Origin: Myxococcales bacterium | GTDB lineage: Bacteria; Myxococcota_A; Polyangia; Polyangiales; Houyiibacteriaceae | NCBI GenBank assembly: GCA_029862185.1 | Contig: JAOTXX010000003.1 | Location: 1 to 64,000 of the forward strand | DNA: 64,000 nt | Direction: 5' to 3' | Part shown: piece by piece, positions 56,192-64,000 of the stretch | How the letters are laid out: the number at the start of each line of letters is the position of its first letter | Position numbering within the stretch: position 1 is the first letter of the stretch | Made by a program: the position numbers and the translations under genes | Notes under the pieces: generated by a model | What the model was told of the DNA's origin: nothing | Databases searched by the model: none | What the model saw: the letters and a program-made list of their open reading frames with translations, nothing else

Positions 56192-57322
56192 GTGGACCAG
56201 CAAGGACAAAACGGGCTACTGACGACCTATCGCGAAGGTTGGCGCAACCGAAGCATTCTCGGGCTAACAATCTCGCTGCTCTTGGTCACCTTCTACGTCG
56301 TTCTTTATTGGGAGCACAAGGTTCAAGAGCAGTTTGGCGTGGCTCCGTTGACCGCGTTTTCCGAATCGGTTGGCCTGCGCAATCGTTGGTACCTCTACGG
56401 CTTCCTCTATTCGGTCGCGATGATCGCCGGCGCCATTTACTACCTGCGGCGCCATGGCAACAGCCGGTACAATCGTTATCGGATCACCGTGAACGTCGCG
56501 ATTCAAATCGCGCTCGGGTTCACGCTTCCCTTCGTCATGCCGCTCTTTGGAGGCAAGGAGCTTTATTTCTCATACTTCTGGCCGCTCAAGTACGACTACC
56601 TGTATCCGCAGACGCTCGCGGACGTTCCCCTGTATTTCGCGCTCTACACCGTGGTCGGCTCACTCCTTGCCGCGCCGGTGCTGGCCGTGCTCTACGGCAA
56701 GCGCTGGTACTGCTCCTGGGTCTGCGGTTGCGGCGGCTTGGCCAATACCTTTGGCGACCCGTGGAGGCATCTCACGAGCAAGTCGACGAAGTCCTGGCGA
56801 TTCGAGCAGTTGAGCATTCATTTGGTGTTGCTGATTGCCATCGGCACGACCTTCCTGATTGGGCTCGATTGGTTGATCGGCAGCGAGCATCCGACGTTTC
56901 ATCGAATTGTCTCCGGCAACGACTGGAAGGATTGGTCGATCAAGAGCTTCTACGGATTCGCCGTCGGCTCGATCTTGGCAGGCGTGATCGGAACGGGGCT
57001 CTATCCGATCTTCGGTCCGCGGGTCTGGTGCCGCAACTTCTGCCCGATGGCCGCGGTTCTCGGCTGGATTCAAAAGGTGGGGCGCTATCGAATCAAGGTG
57101 AAGCCCGGGATGTGCATCTCCTGCGGCAACTGCAGTACCTATTGCGAAATGGGTATCGACGTTCGCTCTTACGCGCAGGCCGACCAGAGCTTCACACGGG
57201 CGTCTTGCGTGGGTTGCGGAATGTGCGCCCACATGTGTCCACGCGGTGTGCTCAAGCTCGAGAACAGCTGGGACCGCCCCGAGGACAAGGAGCGTCAACG
57301 ACTCTCGGTCGTCGACTTCTGA
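56192..57322 (+). CDS. NapH-like membrane 4Fe-4S protein
   Basis: Predicted 376-residue inner-membrane protein with about five spans, starting at GTG 56192 (GGGAG 6 bases upstream). Two membrane-side cysteine motifs are present: WYCSWVCGCGG and VWCRNFCPM, as in NapH, NosR, MauN and CcoG. Two ferredoxin-like clusters follow: CISCGNCSTYCEMGID and CVGCGMCAHMCPRGV. It should pass electrons between quinol or a flavoprotein and an acceptor across the membrane. The preceding FAD oxidoreductase gene ends one base before this start, so the pair is likely one operon. Convergent with the macro-domain gene, 3 bases away. Confidence 0.88.
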   Translation: MDQQGQNGLLTTYREGWRNRSILGLTISLLLVTFYVVLYWEHKVQEQFGVAPLTAFSESVGLRNRWYLYGFLYSVAMIAGAIYYLRRHGNSRYNRYRITVNVAIQIALGFTLPFVMPLFGGKELYFSYFWPLKYDYLYPQTLADVPLYFALYTVVGSLLAAPVLAVLYGKRWYCSWVCGCGGLANTFGDPWRHLTSKSTKSWRFEQLSIHLVLLIAIGTTFLIGLDWLIGSEHPTFHRIVSGNDWKDWSIKSFYGFAVGSILAGVIGTGLYPIFGPRVWCRNFCPMAAVLGWIQKVGRYRIKVKPGMCISCGNCSTYCEMGIDVRSYAQADQSFTRASCVGCGMCAHMCPRGVLKLENSWDRPEDKERQRLSVVDF

Positions 57323-57325
57323 ACG

Positions 57326-57838
57326 TCACTCAAACGCGTGGCTCCACGTCGTGAACACATCGACGGAGAAGAGCACGAAACGGATGTCGTCCAACGCCCA
57401 GGCATGCTCGCGGACGACAGCGGCCGACACGGCGGCTGCGTCCTCGACCGGGTATCCATAGACACCGCAAGAGATGGCCGGAAACGCGATCGATTTGAGC
57501 TCGTGGGCGACGGCCAATTCGAGCGACGAACGAAAGGCGGAGGCCAGCAGCTCGGCGTCATGAGGACGTCCCCGGTAGACCGGACCCACGGTGTGAATCA
57601 CGTGGCGCGCCGGGAGCTCGAAGCCGGGTGTGATTCGGGCCTCGCCGGTCGGACAGCGGATCCCCGGTTGGACCTCGGGAATGGCGCGGCAGGCTTCGAG
57701 AAGGGCCGGGCCGGCCGCCCGATGGATTGCGCCATCGACGCCACCGCCGCCGAGCATCCTCCGGTTGGCCGCATTCACGATCGAGTCGACGGCTTCGCGC
57801 GTCAGATCACCCCGTAGGATGTGTACCCGGGGAGTCAC
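57326..57838 (-). CDS. Macro-domain protein (YmdB-type ADP-ribose hydrolase)
   Basis: 170-residue single macro domain, likely to remove ADP-ribose or O-acetyl from ADP-ribose. The catalytic Asn25 and Asp35 in [22 protein letters not shown] fall at the same numbers as in E. coli Ymd[23 protein letters not shown] and [12 protein letters not shown] complete the family. Starts at GTG 57838, overlapping the PilZ stop by GTGA. E. coli YmdB also affects RNase III, but nothing here speaks for that. Confidence 0.92.
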   Translation of the reverse strand: MTPRVHILRGDLTREAVDSIVNAANRRMLGGGGVDGAIHRAAGPALLEACRAIPEVQPGIRCPTGEARITPGFELPARHVIHTVGPVYRGRPHDAELLASAFRSSLELAVAHELKSIAFPAISCGVYGYPVEDAAAVSAAVVREHAWALDDIRFVLFSVDVFTTWSHAFE

Positions 57839-58260
57839 GGTGAACCGTCCTCGGCGCGCACCGAGGGGGGCGGCCGGCCCATGAGCTTTTCGAAGGCCAC
57901 GGGTCCGAGGGCCTGGGCCATCAGCCGGTCCAGTCGCAAATTGACCGCCTCTTTTTCATCGGGGGAGTCGTAAACGAAGGCGATTCCCATGCCCGCAGGG
58001 CGACCGGTCCGCGACTGCGCGACCTCGACGACCCATCGGACGACCCCCCGCAGGACAATGCCATCTTCGAGCCGTGGCGCCTGAATCGTGAAGGAGAGCA
58101 CAGTCCCGACCTGAAGGGGGCGATCGGTTCGAATGAAGGTGCCACCCTGGCTGATGTTGTGGGTGTAGTCCGATAGAAGCGCGTTCAGCCGCTCGTATTC
58201 CACGGTCAATTCGAGGGCGGCTCGACCCGATTCCCGACGCTCTCGACCTCCCTCGGACAT
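57835..58260 (-). CDS. PilZ-domain c-di-GMP receptor
   Basis: 141-residue PilZ protein. The c-di-GMP binding residues are visible: RxxxR as RRESGR near 8-13 and the N/DxSxGG motif as NISQGGTF near 38-45, with [12 protein letters not shown] and VRWVVE following as usual. The C-terminal tail is longer than in the minimal domain and is helical ([20 protein letters not shown]). Start ATG 58260 chosen; an upstream open frame adds a proline-rich leader. It is translationally coupled to the macro-domain gene and divergent from the S1-domain gene. Confidence 0.88.
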   Translation of the reverse strand: MSEGGRERRESGRAALELTVEYERLNALLSDYTHNISQGGTFIRTDRPLQVGTVLSFTIQAPRLEDGIVLRGVVRWVVEVAQSRTGRPAGMGIAFVYDSPDEKEAVNLRLDRLMAQALGPVAFEKLMGRPPPSVRAEDGSP

Positions 58261-58311
58261 GCCCGGGTCGAGGTTAGGGGGCCGGGCGCGTTGCGGCAAC
58301 AACACGGTTGC

Positions 58312-58354
58312 TTGACGGCGAATCGGCCACTGCCTAACCTACAAGCCCTATAAC
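58312..58354 (+). promoter_or_regulatory. Candidate promoter(s) of the S1-domain gene
   Basis: TTGACG at 58312-58317, 17 bases, TAACCT at 58335-58340 makes a reasonable sigma-70 promoter. TATAAC at 58349-58354 is a further -10-like word but has no -35 at the right distance. Both precede the ATG at 58405. Confidence 0.45.
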
Positions 58355-58404
58355 TCGGACGTTCCGCATCTGCGTTGAGCGTCTTTCGCGCGCGAGGACT
58401 GCGC

Positions 58405-60726
58405 ATGACTGATCCAGATTCCAAAACAAGTGAGACCTCAAACGGAGAGGTGGCGCCTGTGGAATCTCAGGCCCCCGGTGAATCCGAAGCCGAGACGGCA
58501 GCCGAGACCGGGACCGTCGCCGAGACTCAGACCGCAGCCGAGACCGGGACCGAGACTGGCAACGGGGCTGAGACCGAGACCGGGAGCGAGAACGCGACCC
58601 CGGCGGAGGCGGATACCGTTTCCGGTGACGTCGCCGCAGCGGAAGCGGAGGCCGACACGGTCGCTGGAGACGCTGCGCCCGAGACGGACACACCAAGCGC
58701 CGCAGGGGATCTGGAGGCAGCGGGAGGCAAGAAGAAGCGTCGCCGACGCCGCAAGAAGAAAGGATCGAGCGAGGCTCCCGAGGACGCGAAGTCCGGGCAT
58801 CATCATGCCCCGTTCGTTCATCTGTTCTCCGGCGGCGTGACGCGGAAGCACGCGTTTTCGCCGGGTGAAGAGATCGCGGGACGCGTCGAGCGCGTCGAGC
58901 ACGGAGCGGTCATCATCGATGTTTTCGGGAAGGCGAGCGCGATCGCCGACGTGAACGAGCCCCGTGACATCCCCGTCATCGTGCACGCACCGGATCCATC
59001 GAAGCCAGAAACCGATGTAGCTCCCGAAGCTGCAGCAGCAGAGGCTCCAGTTTCTCAGGCTCCGGTCGCCGACCCAAGCCTCGTGGAGGCGCCGGTAGCC
59101 GACGCACCGCCGGTCGAGGCGCCGCTACCCGAAGTTGCGCGGGCCGTGCAGCGCGACACCTCCGAATGGGAGTTTTCGTCCACGGACGTCACCGACATCG
59201 ACGAACTCGCCGAAGCGGACACCGTCGTGGCAGCACAGGCCTTCGATCCAACCAGCATGGTTGAACTGCCGCAGGCTCCGGCGGTGCCGACAACCGAGGC
59301 CGCGAAGGATTCTGCGGCCGAGCCCGCGTCCGAGGCCGAGTCGGCGATCAAGCCCGTGGCCGACCCGCTGGCCCTGACTGAACCTCCCGAAGATCCTGCG
59401 GACGCCGATCTTAGCCTCCTCGACCCCTTGCCTGAGCTCGACGTTCCGCAGGTCGGCGCGATCTTTAGAGGCCGCATCGCTGGGGTTGCCGAGAGCGGCC
59501 ACATCGTGATCGTGAATCGGATCATCGACAAGCCGGCGGTGCGCAAGGCCTTGCGCGCTGCCCGCGATTTGCATCAACGGGTCCAGGGGCTCGTCTATGG
59601 ATACAATCGCGGCGGCTTCGACGTGCTGGTTGGTGGTGTGCGAGCATTCTGCCCGGCGAGCGCGATGTCGCTCACGCCCATCGAGGATCCCAACACGTTC
59701 TTGGGACAGCGCTGCGAGTTCTCGTTGCCGCAGGACAAGGGCGGCAAGAAGAGCATCATCGTCAGCCGACGGAACATCCTCGAAAAGGAAGCCAGGCGGA
59801 AAGCCCGAGAGCGAATGGCCGAGCTCGAGGTTGGGATCAGGCTTCCCGGCAAGGTGGTCGAGGTGCGCGATTACGGCGTGCTGGTCGACTTGGGAGACGG
59901 CCTCGACGGCTTGGTTCACATGAGCGAGGTTTCCTGGGGCCGGGGCGTCCGACCGCAGGACGCTGCCAAGGTCGGCGATGAGGTCGAAGTCGAAGTCCTA
60001 AAGGTTCAACAAGCGTCGCGCAAAGACCGCTTTGGCCGCGTGTCGCTCTCGATGCGGGCTTGTCAGCCCGACCCGCTGGAGGCTGCCAAAGACACCATTC
60101 GGCCGGGAACACCGATCAAGGGCAAGGTCGTTCGGACGACCGAGTTTGGAGCCTTCATTCAACTCCAGGAGAACATCGAAGGGTTGCTTCACATCTCGGA
60201 GCTCGGCGGGAGCCGAGAGCTCACGCACGCCAAACAGGCGGTCAACGAAGGGGATGAGATTCACGTCGTCGTCGAGCGGGTCGATCGTGAGCAGAGACGC
60301 ATTTCGCTCTCGAAACTCTCGGAGGCGGATGCTGCCGCGATCGAAGCTGGAGAAATCGAAGTCGGCAAGGCCCCGCGCTCGCTGAAGCCCGGCTCGGTCG
60401 TGTCGGTGATCGTCAAGCGGGTCGACCACACGGGTGTTCAAGTCCAAGTCGAAGGAATGCTCGGAAAGCGCGGGCGCGGTTTCATCCGCAGCCGCGAGCT
60501 TCAAGACGCGCACGACGACAAGAAAAAGGGCGTCTCTCAGGGTGACGTCATCGAGGTGAAGGTGATCGGAACCGAGCGCGACGGCTCACTCCGTTGCTCG
60601 GTTCGCGCCCGGCTCCTCGACGACGAACGAAAGGCCGTCCGCGAGTACCGCAAGGAGTCGGCCCAGCAAGGGCTCGGCACTTTCGGGGATTTGTTGAAGG
60701 CGAAGCTCGGCGGCGGCTCGGACTGA
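58405..60726 (+). CDS. Large S1-domain RNA-binding protein with acidic inserts
   Basis: Predicted 773-residue cytosolic RNA-binding protein related to ribosomal protein S1. The N-terminal 110 residues are low complexity (Glu, Thr, Ala) and end in a basic patch KKKRRRRRKKKGS. A first S1-like piece (about 151-190, EEIAGRVERVEHGAVIIDVFG) stops abruptly at a 150-residue acidic Pro/Ala stretch. Then S1-like domains start at about 349 (GAIFRGRIAGVAESG), 474 (GIRLPGKVVEVRDYGVLVDLG), 566 (IKGKVVRTTEFGAFIQL) and 659 (GSVVSVIVKRVDHTG). Ribosomal S1 proper is 550-600 residues without these inserts. Start ATG 58405 with GAGGA 6 bases upstream; a TTG ten codons earlier is the alternative. Confidence 0.85.
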   Translation: MTDPDSKTSETSNGEVAPVESQAPGESEAETAAETGTVAETQTAAETGTETGNGAETETGSENATPAEADTVSGDVAAAEAEADTVAGDAAPETDTPSAAGDLEAAGGKKKRRRRRKKKGSSEAPEDAKSGHHHAPFVHLFSGGVTRKHAFSPGEEIAGRVERVEHGAVIIDVFGKASAIADVNEPRDIPVIVHAPDPSKPETDVAPEAAAAEAPVSQAPVADPSLVEAPVADAPPVEAPLPEVARAVQRDTSEWEFSSTDVTDIDELAEADTVVAAQAFDPTSMVELPQAPAVPTTEAAKDSAAEPASEAESAIKPVADPLALTEPPEDPADADLSLLDPLPELDVPQVGAIFRGRIAGVAESGHIVIVNRIIDKPAVRKALRAARDLHQRVQGLVYGYNRGGFDVLVGGVRAFCPASAMSLTPIEDPNTFLGQRCEFSLPQDKGGKKSIIVSRRNILEKEARRKARERMAELEVGIRLPGKVVEVRDYGVLVDLGDGLDGLVHMSEVSWGRGVRPQDAAKVGDEVEVEVLKVQQASRKDRFGRVSLSMRACQPDPLEAAKDTIRPGTPIKGKVVRTTEFGAFIQLQENIEGLLHISELGGSRELTHAKQAVNEGDEIHVVVERVDREQRRISLSKLSEADAAAIEAGEIEVGKAPRSLKPGSVVSVIVKRVDHTGVQVQVEGMLGKRGRGFIRSRELQDAHDDKKKGVSQGDVIEVKVIGTERDGSLRCSVRARLLDDERKAVREYRKESAQQGLGTFGDLLKAKLGGGSD

Positions 60727-60735
60727 TACCGGGAC

Positions 60736-60776
60736 GCGGCGGAACGCGATGCGGGGGTTCGACTGACGGGGCGGCT
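60736..60776 (+). repeat. Third copy of the palindrome end-word
   Basis: This stretch is related to 31963-32005: GCGG-GAACGCGATGCGGGGGTTC followed by ACGGGGCGGCT. Here it lies next to repeat copy C, as in the crp-proximal region where two copies bracket a palindrome near copy A, so the end-word and the core repeat occur together. Confidence 0.6.
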
Positions 60777-60777
60777 G

Positions 60778-60948
60778 GGTGCTGCCGCGGGTGTGATGGG
60801 GGCGAGGTATTGGGTTGGGTGCGTGGTTAGGTTTGGTTACACCGCCCGCCCACCCCCACCCGTAATCCTCCCTGGCGCGGCGGTCGCTTCGCTCCGCCTT
60901 GCCGGCGCGTTCGCGCCGGGCTTCGCCCTTCGGGCTCGCGCTGCCGCG
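60778..60948 (-). repeat. Dispersed intergenic repeat, copy C (inverted)
   Basis: In reverse complement this matches copy B over about 165 bases, including the perfect CCGGCGCG-TT-CGCGCCGG stem-loop at 60902-60918 and the ACGCACCCAACCCAATAC block. A 31-base identical partial duplicate of its end follows at 60976-61006. It occupies the region between the S1-domain gene and tRNA-Val(CAC). Spurious ORFs over it on both strands encode only Arg/Pro/Gly-rich peptides. Confidence 0.75.
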
Positions 60949-61085
60949 GGTGTTGGGGTGGGGTGGGTGTTGTGTGGGCTTCGCCCTTCGGGCTCGCGCT
61001 GCCGCGCATGGCTTGGGGCGGTTTTCTGGAACTTGTCTTGATGGCACCGTAAGGAGGGACGTGGTTCGAAAGGTCTCCGTATGGA

Positions 61086-61192
61086 GGGGCGCCGGCGCCC
61101 CGGTACGCCCGTCGCGAGCGGCTCTTCGATCGTCCCCATGATCGGCTTAGGCGACCGATCGGCTTGTCGCTTGGCTTGTCGTCGTTTAGGCT
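61086..61192 (+). promoter_or_regulatory. Palindrome and candidate promoter before tRNA-Val(CAC)
   Basis: A perfect 16-bp palindrome GGGGCGCCGGCGCCCC occupies 61086-61101. Further on, TTGTCG at 61164-61169, 17 bases, TAGGCT at 61187-61192 is a possible promoter starting about 10 bases before the tRNA. The -10 matches poorly, so confidence is low. The remaining 61007-61209 holds nothing I can name. Confidence 0.3.
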
Positions 61193-61209
61193 CCGCGCCG
61201 TTGCGAATT

Positions 61210-61284
61210 GGGCGATTAACTCAGGGGTAGAGTGGTTTCTTCACACGGAACAAGTCGCTGGTTCAAATCCAGCATCGCCCACCA
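61210..61284 (+). tRNA. tRNA-Val(CAC)
   Basis: Cloverleaf: acceptor GGGCGAT/ATCGCCC, D arm ACTC AGGGGTA GAGT, anticodon stem GTTTC/GGAAC with loop TTCACAC (anticodon CAC), T arm GCTGG TTCAAAT CCAGC, discriminator A and encoded CCA. It reads GTG codons. The meaB start is 41 bases downstream without a terminator between, so tRNA transcripts may read into meaB. Confidence 0.94.
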
Positions 61285-61325
61285 GCAAATCATGTTTCTT
61301 TGAGAGCCAGGCGGAGGAGAAGCCG

Positions 61326-62351
61326 GTGTCTGACTTGTCGACGCTCGTCCAGGGAATCCAAGCCGGGAATATGCGGGCCCTGGCCAGGGCCTGCCGGCTG
61401 ATCGACGAGCGGGACCCTTGCGCCTTCGAACTGCTGAAGCGCATCTTCACGCACGAAGAGCGCGCCTACGTGATTGGCGTGACCGGCACGCCGGGCGCGG
61501 GCAAGAGCACTCTGGTCGACGGCTTGATTCTGCTGTACCTCGGGCAGGGCAAGCGCGTTGCGGTGCTCGCCGTCGATCCGACGAGTCCTTATTCGGGCGG
61601 CGCGATCCTGGGCGACCGCATCCGTATGCAGCAGCACTTCACCGACGAAGGCGTGTTCATTCGTTCCATCGCGACGCGGGGGCACCTCGGGGGGCTTTCC
61701 CGTTCGACCGGCGACGTGCTCCACGTTCTACACGCTTCGACGTTCGACATCGTGATCTTGGAAACTGTGGGCGTCGGGCAGGACGAGCTCGAGGTGACTC
61801 AGCTGGCGGACACGACGCTGGTGGTGATGGCGCCGGGTCAGGGTGACGACATTCAAGCGATCAAGGCCGGCATTCTCGAGGTGGCGGACGTGTTCGCCGT
61901 GAACAAGTCCGATCGCGTTGGCGCGGACGCCACGGTGCAAGACCTTCAGCAGATGCTCGCGCTTCGGCGTATGCCGACCGGCGTCGGCAAGATGCAAGGG
62001 CACACCGCGGTGTCGACGCTGCGAGCAGCGCCCGAAGCCGAGGTTGGGGAGTGGCTGCCCCCGATCCTCAAGACCGTCGCCCACCGTCAGGAAGGGCTGG
62101 CCGACTTGGTCGATGCGTTTTCGAAGCACCGCGAGTTCCTCACGACGACCGAGGCTGGCAAGGCGATTCAGGCGCAGCGGCAGGTCGCGGAGTTCCGTGC
62201 GATCTTGTACCAGGCGCTGATCGACGCGGTCGACGCACGCTTTGCCGAGCAGCTCAGCGAGAAGCTACGCGACATCGTCGACGGCCGGGCCGATCCCTAC
62301 TCGAGCGCCGAGTTGCTGGTTCGGAGCGCAATGGGAGAGTCTGAGCCCTAG
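61326..62351 (+). CDS. meaB: MeaB/ArgK-type GTPase chaperone of methylmalonyl-CoA mutase
   Basis: Predicted 341-residue SIMIBI GTPase that protects and reactivates B12-dependent methylmalonyl-CoA mutase. Motifs: P-loop GTPGAGKST (54-62), Mg2+ motif VLAVDPTSPYSGGAILGDRIR, switch ETVGVGQDE, and NKSD for guanine. The C-terminal helical arm with LVDAFSKHREFL and LRDIVDGRADPYSSAELLV is the family dimer region. Starts at GTG 61326 with GGAGGAGA upstream; the open frame before it crosses tRNA-Val and is not used. The mutase is not in the window. It is followed by an enoyl-CoA hydratase gene in the same direction. Confidence 0.92.
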   Translation: MSDLSTLVQGIQAGNMRALARACRLIDERDPCAFELLKRIFTHEERAYVIGVTGTPGAGKSTLVDGLILLYLGQGKRVAVLAVDPTSPYSGGAILGDRIRMQQHFTDEGVFIRSIATRGHLGGLSRSTGDVLHVLHASTFDIVILETVGVGQDELEVTQLADTTLVVMAPGQGDDIQAIKAGILEVADVFAVNKSDRVGADATVQDLQQMLALRRMPTGVGKMQGHTAVSTLRAAPEAEVGEWLPPILKTVAHRQEGLADLVDAFSKHREFLTTTEAGKAIQAQRQVAEFRAILYQALIDAVDARFAEQLSEKLRDIVDGRADPYSSAELLVRSAMGESEP

Positions 62352-62411
62352 TGCGCGCGGGGCTTCAGCACGGTAGTGGCGGGTGGGACCTCTTGGGCTA
62401 GAGTGGGCGCC

Positions 62412-63188
62412 ATGACCTCCTTTGTGGAAGTGACGCAGGACGGCCACGTCAGCACCTTGACGATCAACCGACCTGAAAAGCTCAACGCGCTCAGTCAGGA
62501 GGTTCTCTCCGACTTGGACGCCGCCATCCAGACCCTTGCTGGCAAGGACGACGTCTGGGCCGCCGTGATTACCGGAACCGGGAAGGCATTCGTTGCGGGC
62601 GCCGACATCGCCGCAATGAAGGGCATGAGCGAAGACGAGGGGCGCGACTTTGGTGCGCTCGGGCACGGGGTATTCGCCGCGATCGAGAGCCTGCGCTGCC
62701 CCGTCATCGCCGCGGTCAATGGCTTTGCGTTGGGCGGTGGATGTGAGCTCGCTCTTGCGTGTGACTTCATTTACGCCTCGAGCAAGGCCAAGTTCGGTCA
62801 GCCCGAGGTGAACCTCGGGATCATCCCTGGCTTCGGTGGAACCCAGCGTCTGCCGCGACGTGTCGGTTCCGCGCTTGCGCGCGAGCTCATCTACACCGGG
62901 AAGATGATCGACGCGCGAGAGGCGCTTCGGATCGGATTGGCCAACGCGGTGTTCGAGCCCGACGAACTGCTCTCCGAGGCAATCAAGACGGCCGCCGAGA
63001 TCGCGAGCAAGGGTCCGCTGGCGGTGGCTGCGGCGAAGCGCGTGATCCGCGATGGTATCGACCTGCCGTTGCCCGACGCGAATCGACTCGAACAAGCTGC
63101 CTTCGGCGAAGCCTTTGGCACCAAAGACCAAAGCGAAGGCATGGAGGCGTTTCTCGACAAGCGGGCGCCCTCGTTCACAGGCACCTAG
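62412..63188 (+). CDS. Enoyl-CoA hydratase/isomerase family protein
   Basis: 258-residue crotonase-fold enzyme. Oxyanion-hole motifs are AGADIAAM (near 65) and [15 protein letters not shown]; the catalytic region is [22 protein letters not shown] with the Glu pair appropriate for hydratases (Glu in ALGGGCEL and in QPEV). The overall pattern is that of short-chain enoyl-CoA hydratase (Crt/EchA). ATG at 62412; a GTG 12 codons earlier is possible. Lies 60 bases after meaB, consistent with odd-chain or short-chain acyl-CoA metabolism. Tail-to-tail with the aminopeptidase gene (8 bases). Confidence 0.92.
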   Translation: MTSFVEVTQDGHVSTLTINRPEKLNALSQEVLSDLDAAIQTLAGKDDVWAAVITGTGKAFVAGADIAAMKGMSEDEGRDFGALGHGVFAAIESLRCPVIAAVNGFALGGGCELALACDFIYASSKAKFGQPEVNLGIIPGFGGTQRLPRRVGSALARELIYTGKMIDAREALRIGLANAVFEPDELLSEAIKTAAEIASKGPLAVAAAKRVIRDGIDLPLPDANRLEQAAFGEAFGTKDQSEGMEAFLDKRAPSFTGT

Positions 63189-63196
63189 GCGGCGCC

Positions 63197-64000
63197 CTAA
63201 CGCGAGCCGAACCCTCGCTCGACGCCGGGCATGTGCACGCTCGCTCTTTCAGCGCACAGCAAAATCGCCTCGACGGCACCGGCCAGGTTGCGCGGCCCGC
63301 CCGCAAGCTCGGCGACCCTGGGGCCGAAGAAGCGTTCGACCTCCGCGGCCGCGTCCCTGCTGCAGAAGGATGATGCATTCCACGGCGAGCCCCCGAGCTG
63401 CCCGCTGCCAAATCGGGAGGCGAGGTCATCGAAGTTTCCGGTGAGCCATTTCCACGCTCGCTCGCGCGTTCGCGGGTTGTGGAACTGAGTGCGCAGCACG
63501 TGGCGGATTTCGTTGACGCGGAGACGCGGGTCGAGTGCCAGGTCGAGTGCGCGCGCGGACAGCTCTGGCGTCTCCGCGTGTCCGAGTGCGGAGAGGATCC
63601 GGCTACGGCTGGTCGCGTCGCTGCTCGATTCGAAATGACCGAGCAAATGGTCGAAGAGCCCCTCGTCGCCCTCCTGGACGGCGGTGGCCAGCACGAGCCC
63701 CGCCAGCTGGGCATCGACGACGCCCGGATTCGCCTTCGACCGATAGCCGATGTAGTTTCTGCCGAGGCGAGCGGCACGCGCGCGCGCACTTGGGTTGCGA
63801 ACGTCCATGACCATGAATCGAATGACGGCCTCACGAAGAAGCTTCGTATCGCTCGCATCGGCGGCGCGTGACCGCCAGCCGAGCTGCCGGTAGCGTTTGC
63901 GGTAGAGCTTGCCAGCGTAGGCCATGACCGCCTCGCGAAGCCCTGGTGGCGAAGCGTCCTCGATTAGAAAGCGAAGCGGCCTCATCGGTGCCACGGCCAG
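63197..64000 (-). CDS. C-terminal part of an M1-family aminopeptidase (partial)
   Basis: The open frame of 268 codons runs off the right end of the window. The sequence is all-helical and matches the ERAP1-like C-terminal domain of M1 aminopeptidases (PepN, ERAP): LSALGHAETPELSARALDLALDPRLRVNEI, RTRERAWKWLTGNFDDLASRFG, and the closing FFGPRVAELAGGPRNLAGAVEAILLCAERA. The zinc-binding HExxH and GAMEN motifs should lie beyond 64000 if the gene is complete. A GTG at 63994 and an ATG at 63985 exist but there is no reason to start there. Confidence 0.82.
   Translation of the reverse strand: MAVAPMRPLRFLIEDASPPGLREAVMAYAGKLYRKRYRQLGWRSRAADASDTKLLREAVIRFMVMDVRNPSARARAARLGRNYIGYRSKANPGVVDAQLAGLVLATAVQEGDEGLFDHLLGHFESSSDATSRSRILSALGHAETPELSARALDLALDPRLRVNEIRHVLRTQFHNPRTRERAWKWLTGNFDDLASRFGSGQLGGSPWNASSFCSRDAAAEVERFFGPRVAELAGGPRNLAGAVEAILLCAERASVHMPGVERGFGSR

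Noticed and set aside
60586..61141. Overlapping Pro/Arg/Gly-rich ORFs around repeat copy C
   Set aside because: The same translations recur wherever the non-coding repeat occurs and differ in frame between copies, so they are not proteins.
61164..61325. N-terminal extension of MeaB
   Set aside because: This frame reads through the tRNA-Val gene; the GTG at 61326 has a good ribosome site and gives the normal protein length.

Overview
This 64 kb window is chromosomal DNA from a GC-rich, Gram-negative, double-membrane bacterium, most likely a myxobacterium-like member of the former Deltaproteobacteria (Myxococcota). The assignment is inferred from gene content and order: tig-clpP-clpX-lon, prfB-lysS-lolC/E-lolD-bamA-ompH, gmk/yicC/DUF507, PilZ, many lipoproteins with short lipoboxes, a TatT-like lipoprotein, and a large OM barrel of the kind common in myxobacteria. 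I see no phage, plasmid, transposase gene or CRISPR array. Most of the window is housekeeping DNA; the accessory interest lies in intergenic repeats and a few small clusters.

Layout. 0.1-6.4 kb: apaG, yciO, coaBC, glyA, trpE and two unknown ORFs. 6.5-10.4 kb: a Cys-rich lipoprotein, tRNA-Asp with its own promoter and terminator, and two divergent glycosyltransferases. 10.4-17.0 kb: a complete tripartite RND efflux operon (tetR-tolC-mfp-rnd) whose ORFs overlap end to start, with a palindromic operator upstream. 17.0-26.7 kb: tRNA-Val, a 140-bp hairpin element, then one long minus-strand run: RNase J, metalloprotease lipoprotein, dCMP deaminase, tig, clpP, clpX, lon. 26.8-31.9 kb: an outer-membrane barrel, gmk-yicC-DUF507, and a Crp/Fnr regulator with a strong terminator.

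31.9-33.2 kb is the most unusual intergenic zone. A small lipoprotein gene is bracketed by two direct copies of a structured repeat, its stop codon lies in a hexamer tandem repeat, and related inverted repeats flank the area. A third, inverted copy lies at 60.8 kb.

33.2-44.2 kb: a minus-strand envelope-biogenesis run (prfB with a programmed +1 frameshift, lysS, a LolC/E with an extra N-terminal membrane domain, lolD, bamA, skp/ompH, a TolC-like protein, MlaC). 44.2-51.3 kb: a beta-helix lipoprotein, TatT-like lipoprotein, two short-chain dehydrogenases, a membrane protein and an AGPS-like flavoprotein. 51.3-54.7 kb: a four-gene minus-strand cluster (pseudokinase, prepilin-like protein, secreted Asp/Gly/Asn-rich repeat protein, membrane protein with a GspG-like tail); this is the best candidate for an undescribed system. 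54.8-58.3 kb: a two-gene redox operon and a translationally coupled PilZ/macro-domain pair. 58.4-64 kb: an enlarged S1-domain protein, repeat copy C, tRNA-Val(CAC), meaB, an enoyl-CoA hydratase and the C-terminal end of an M1-type aminopeptidase that runs off the window.

All function calls come from reading motifs by eye; no database search was possible.
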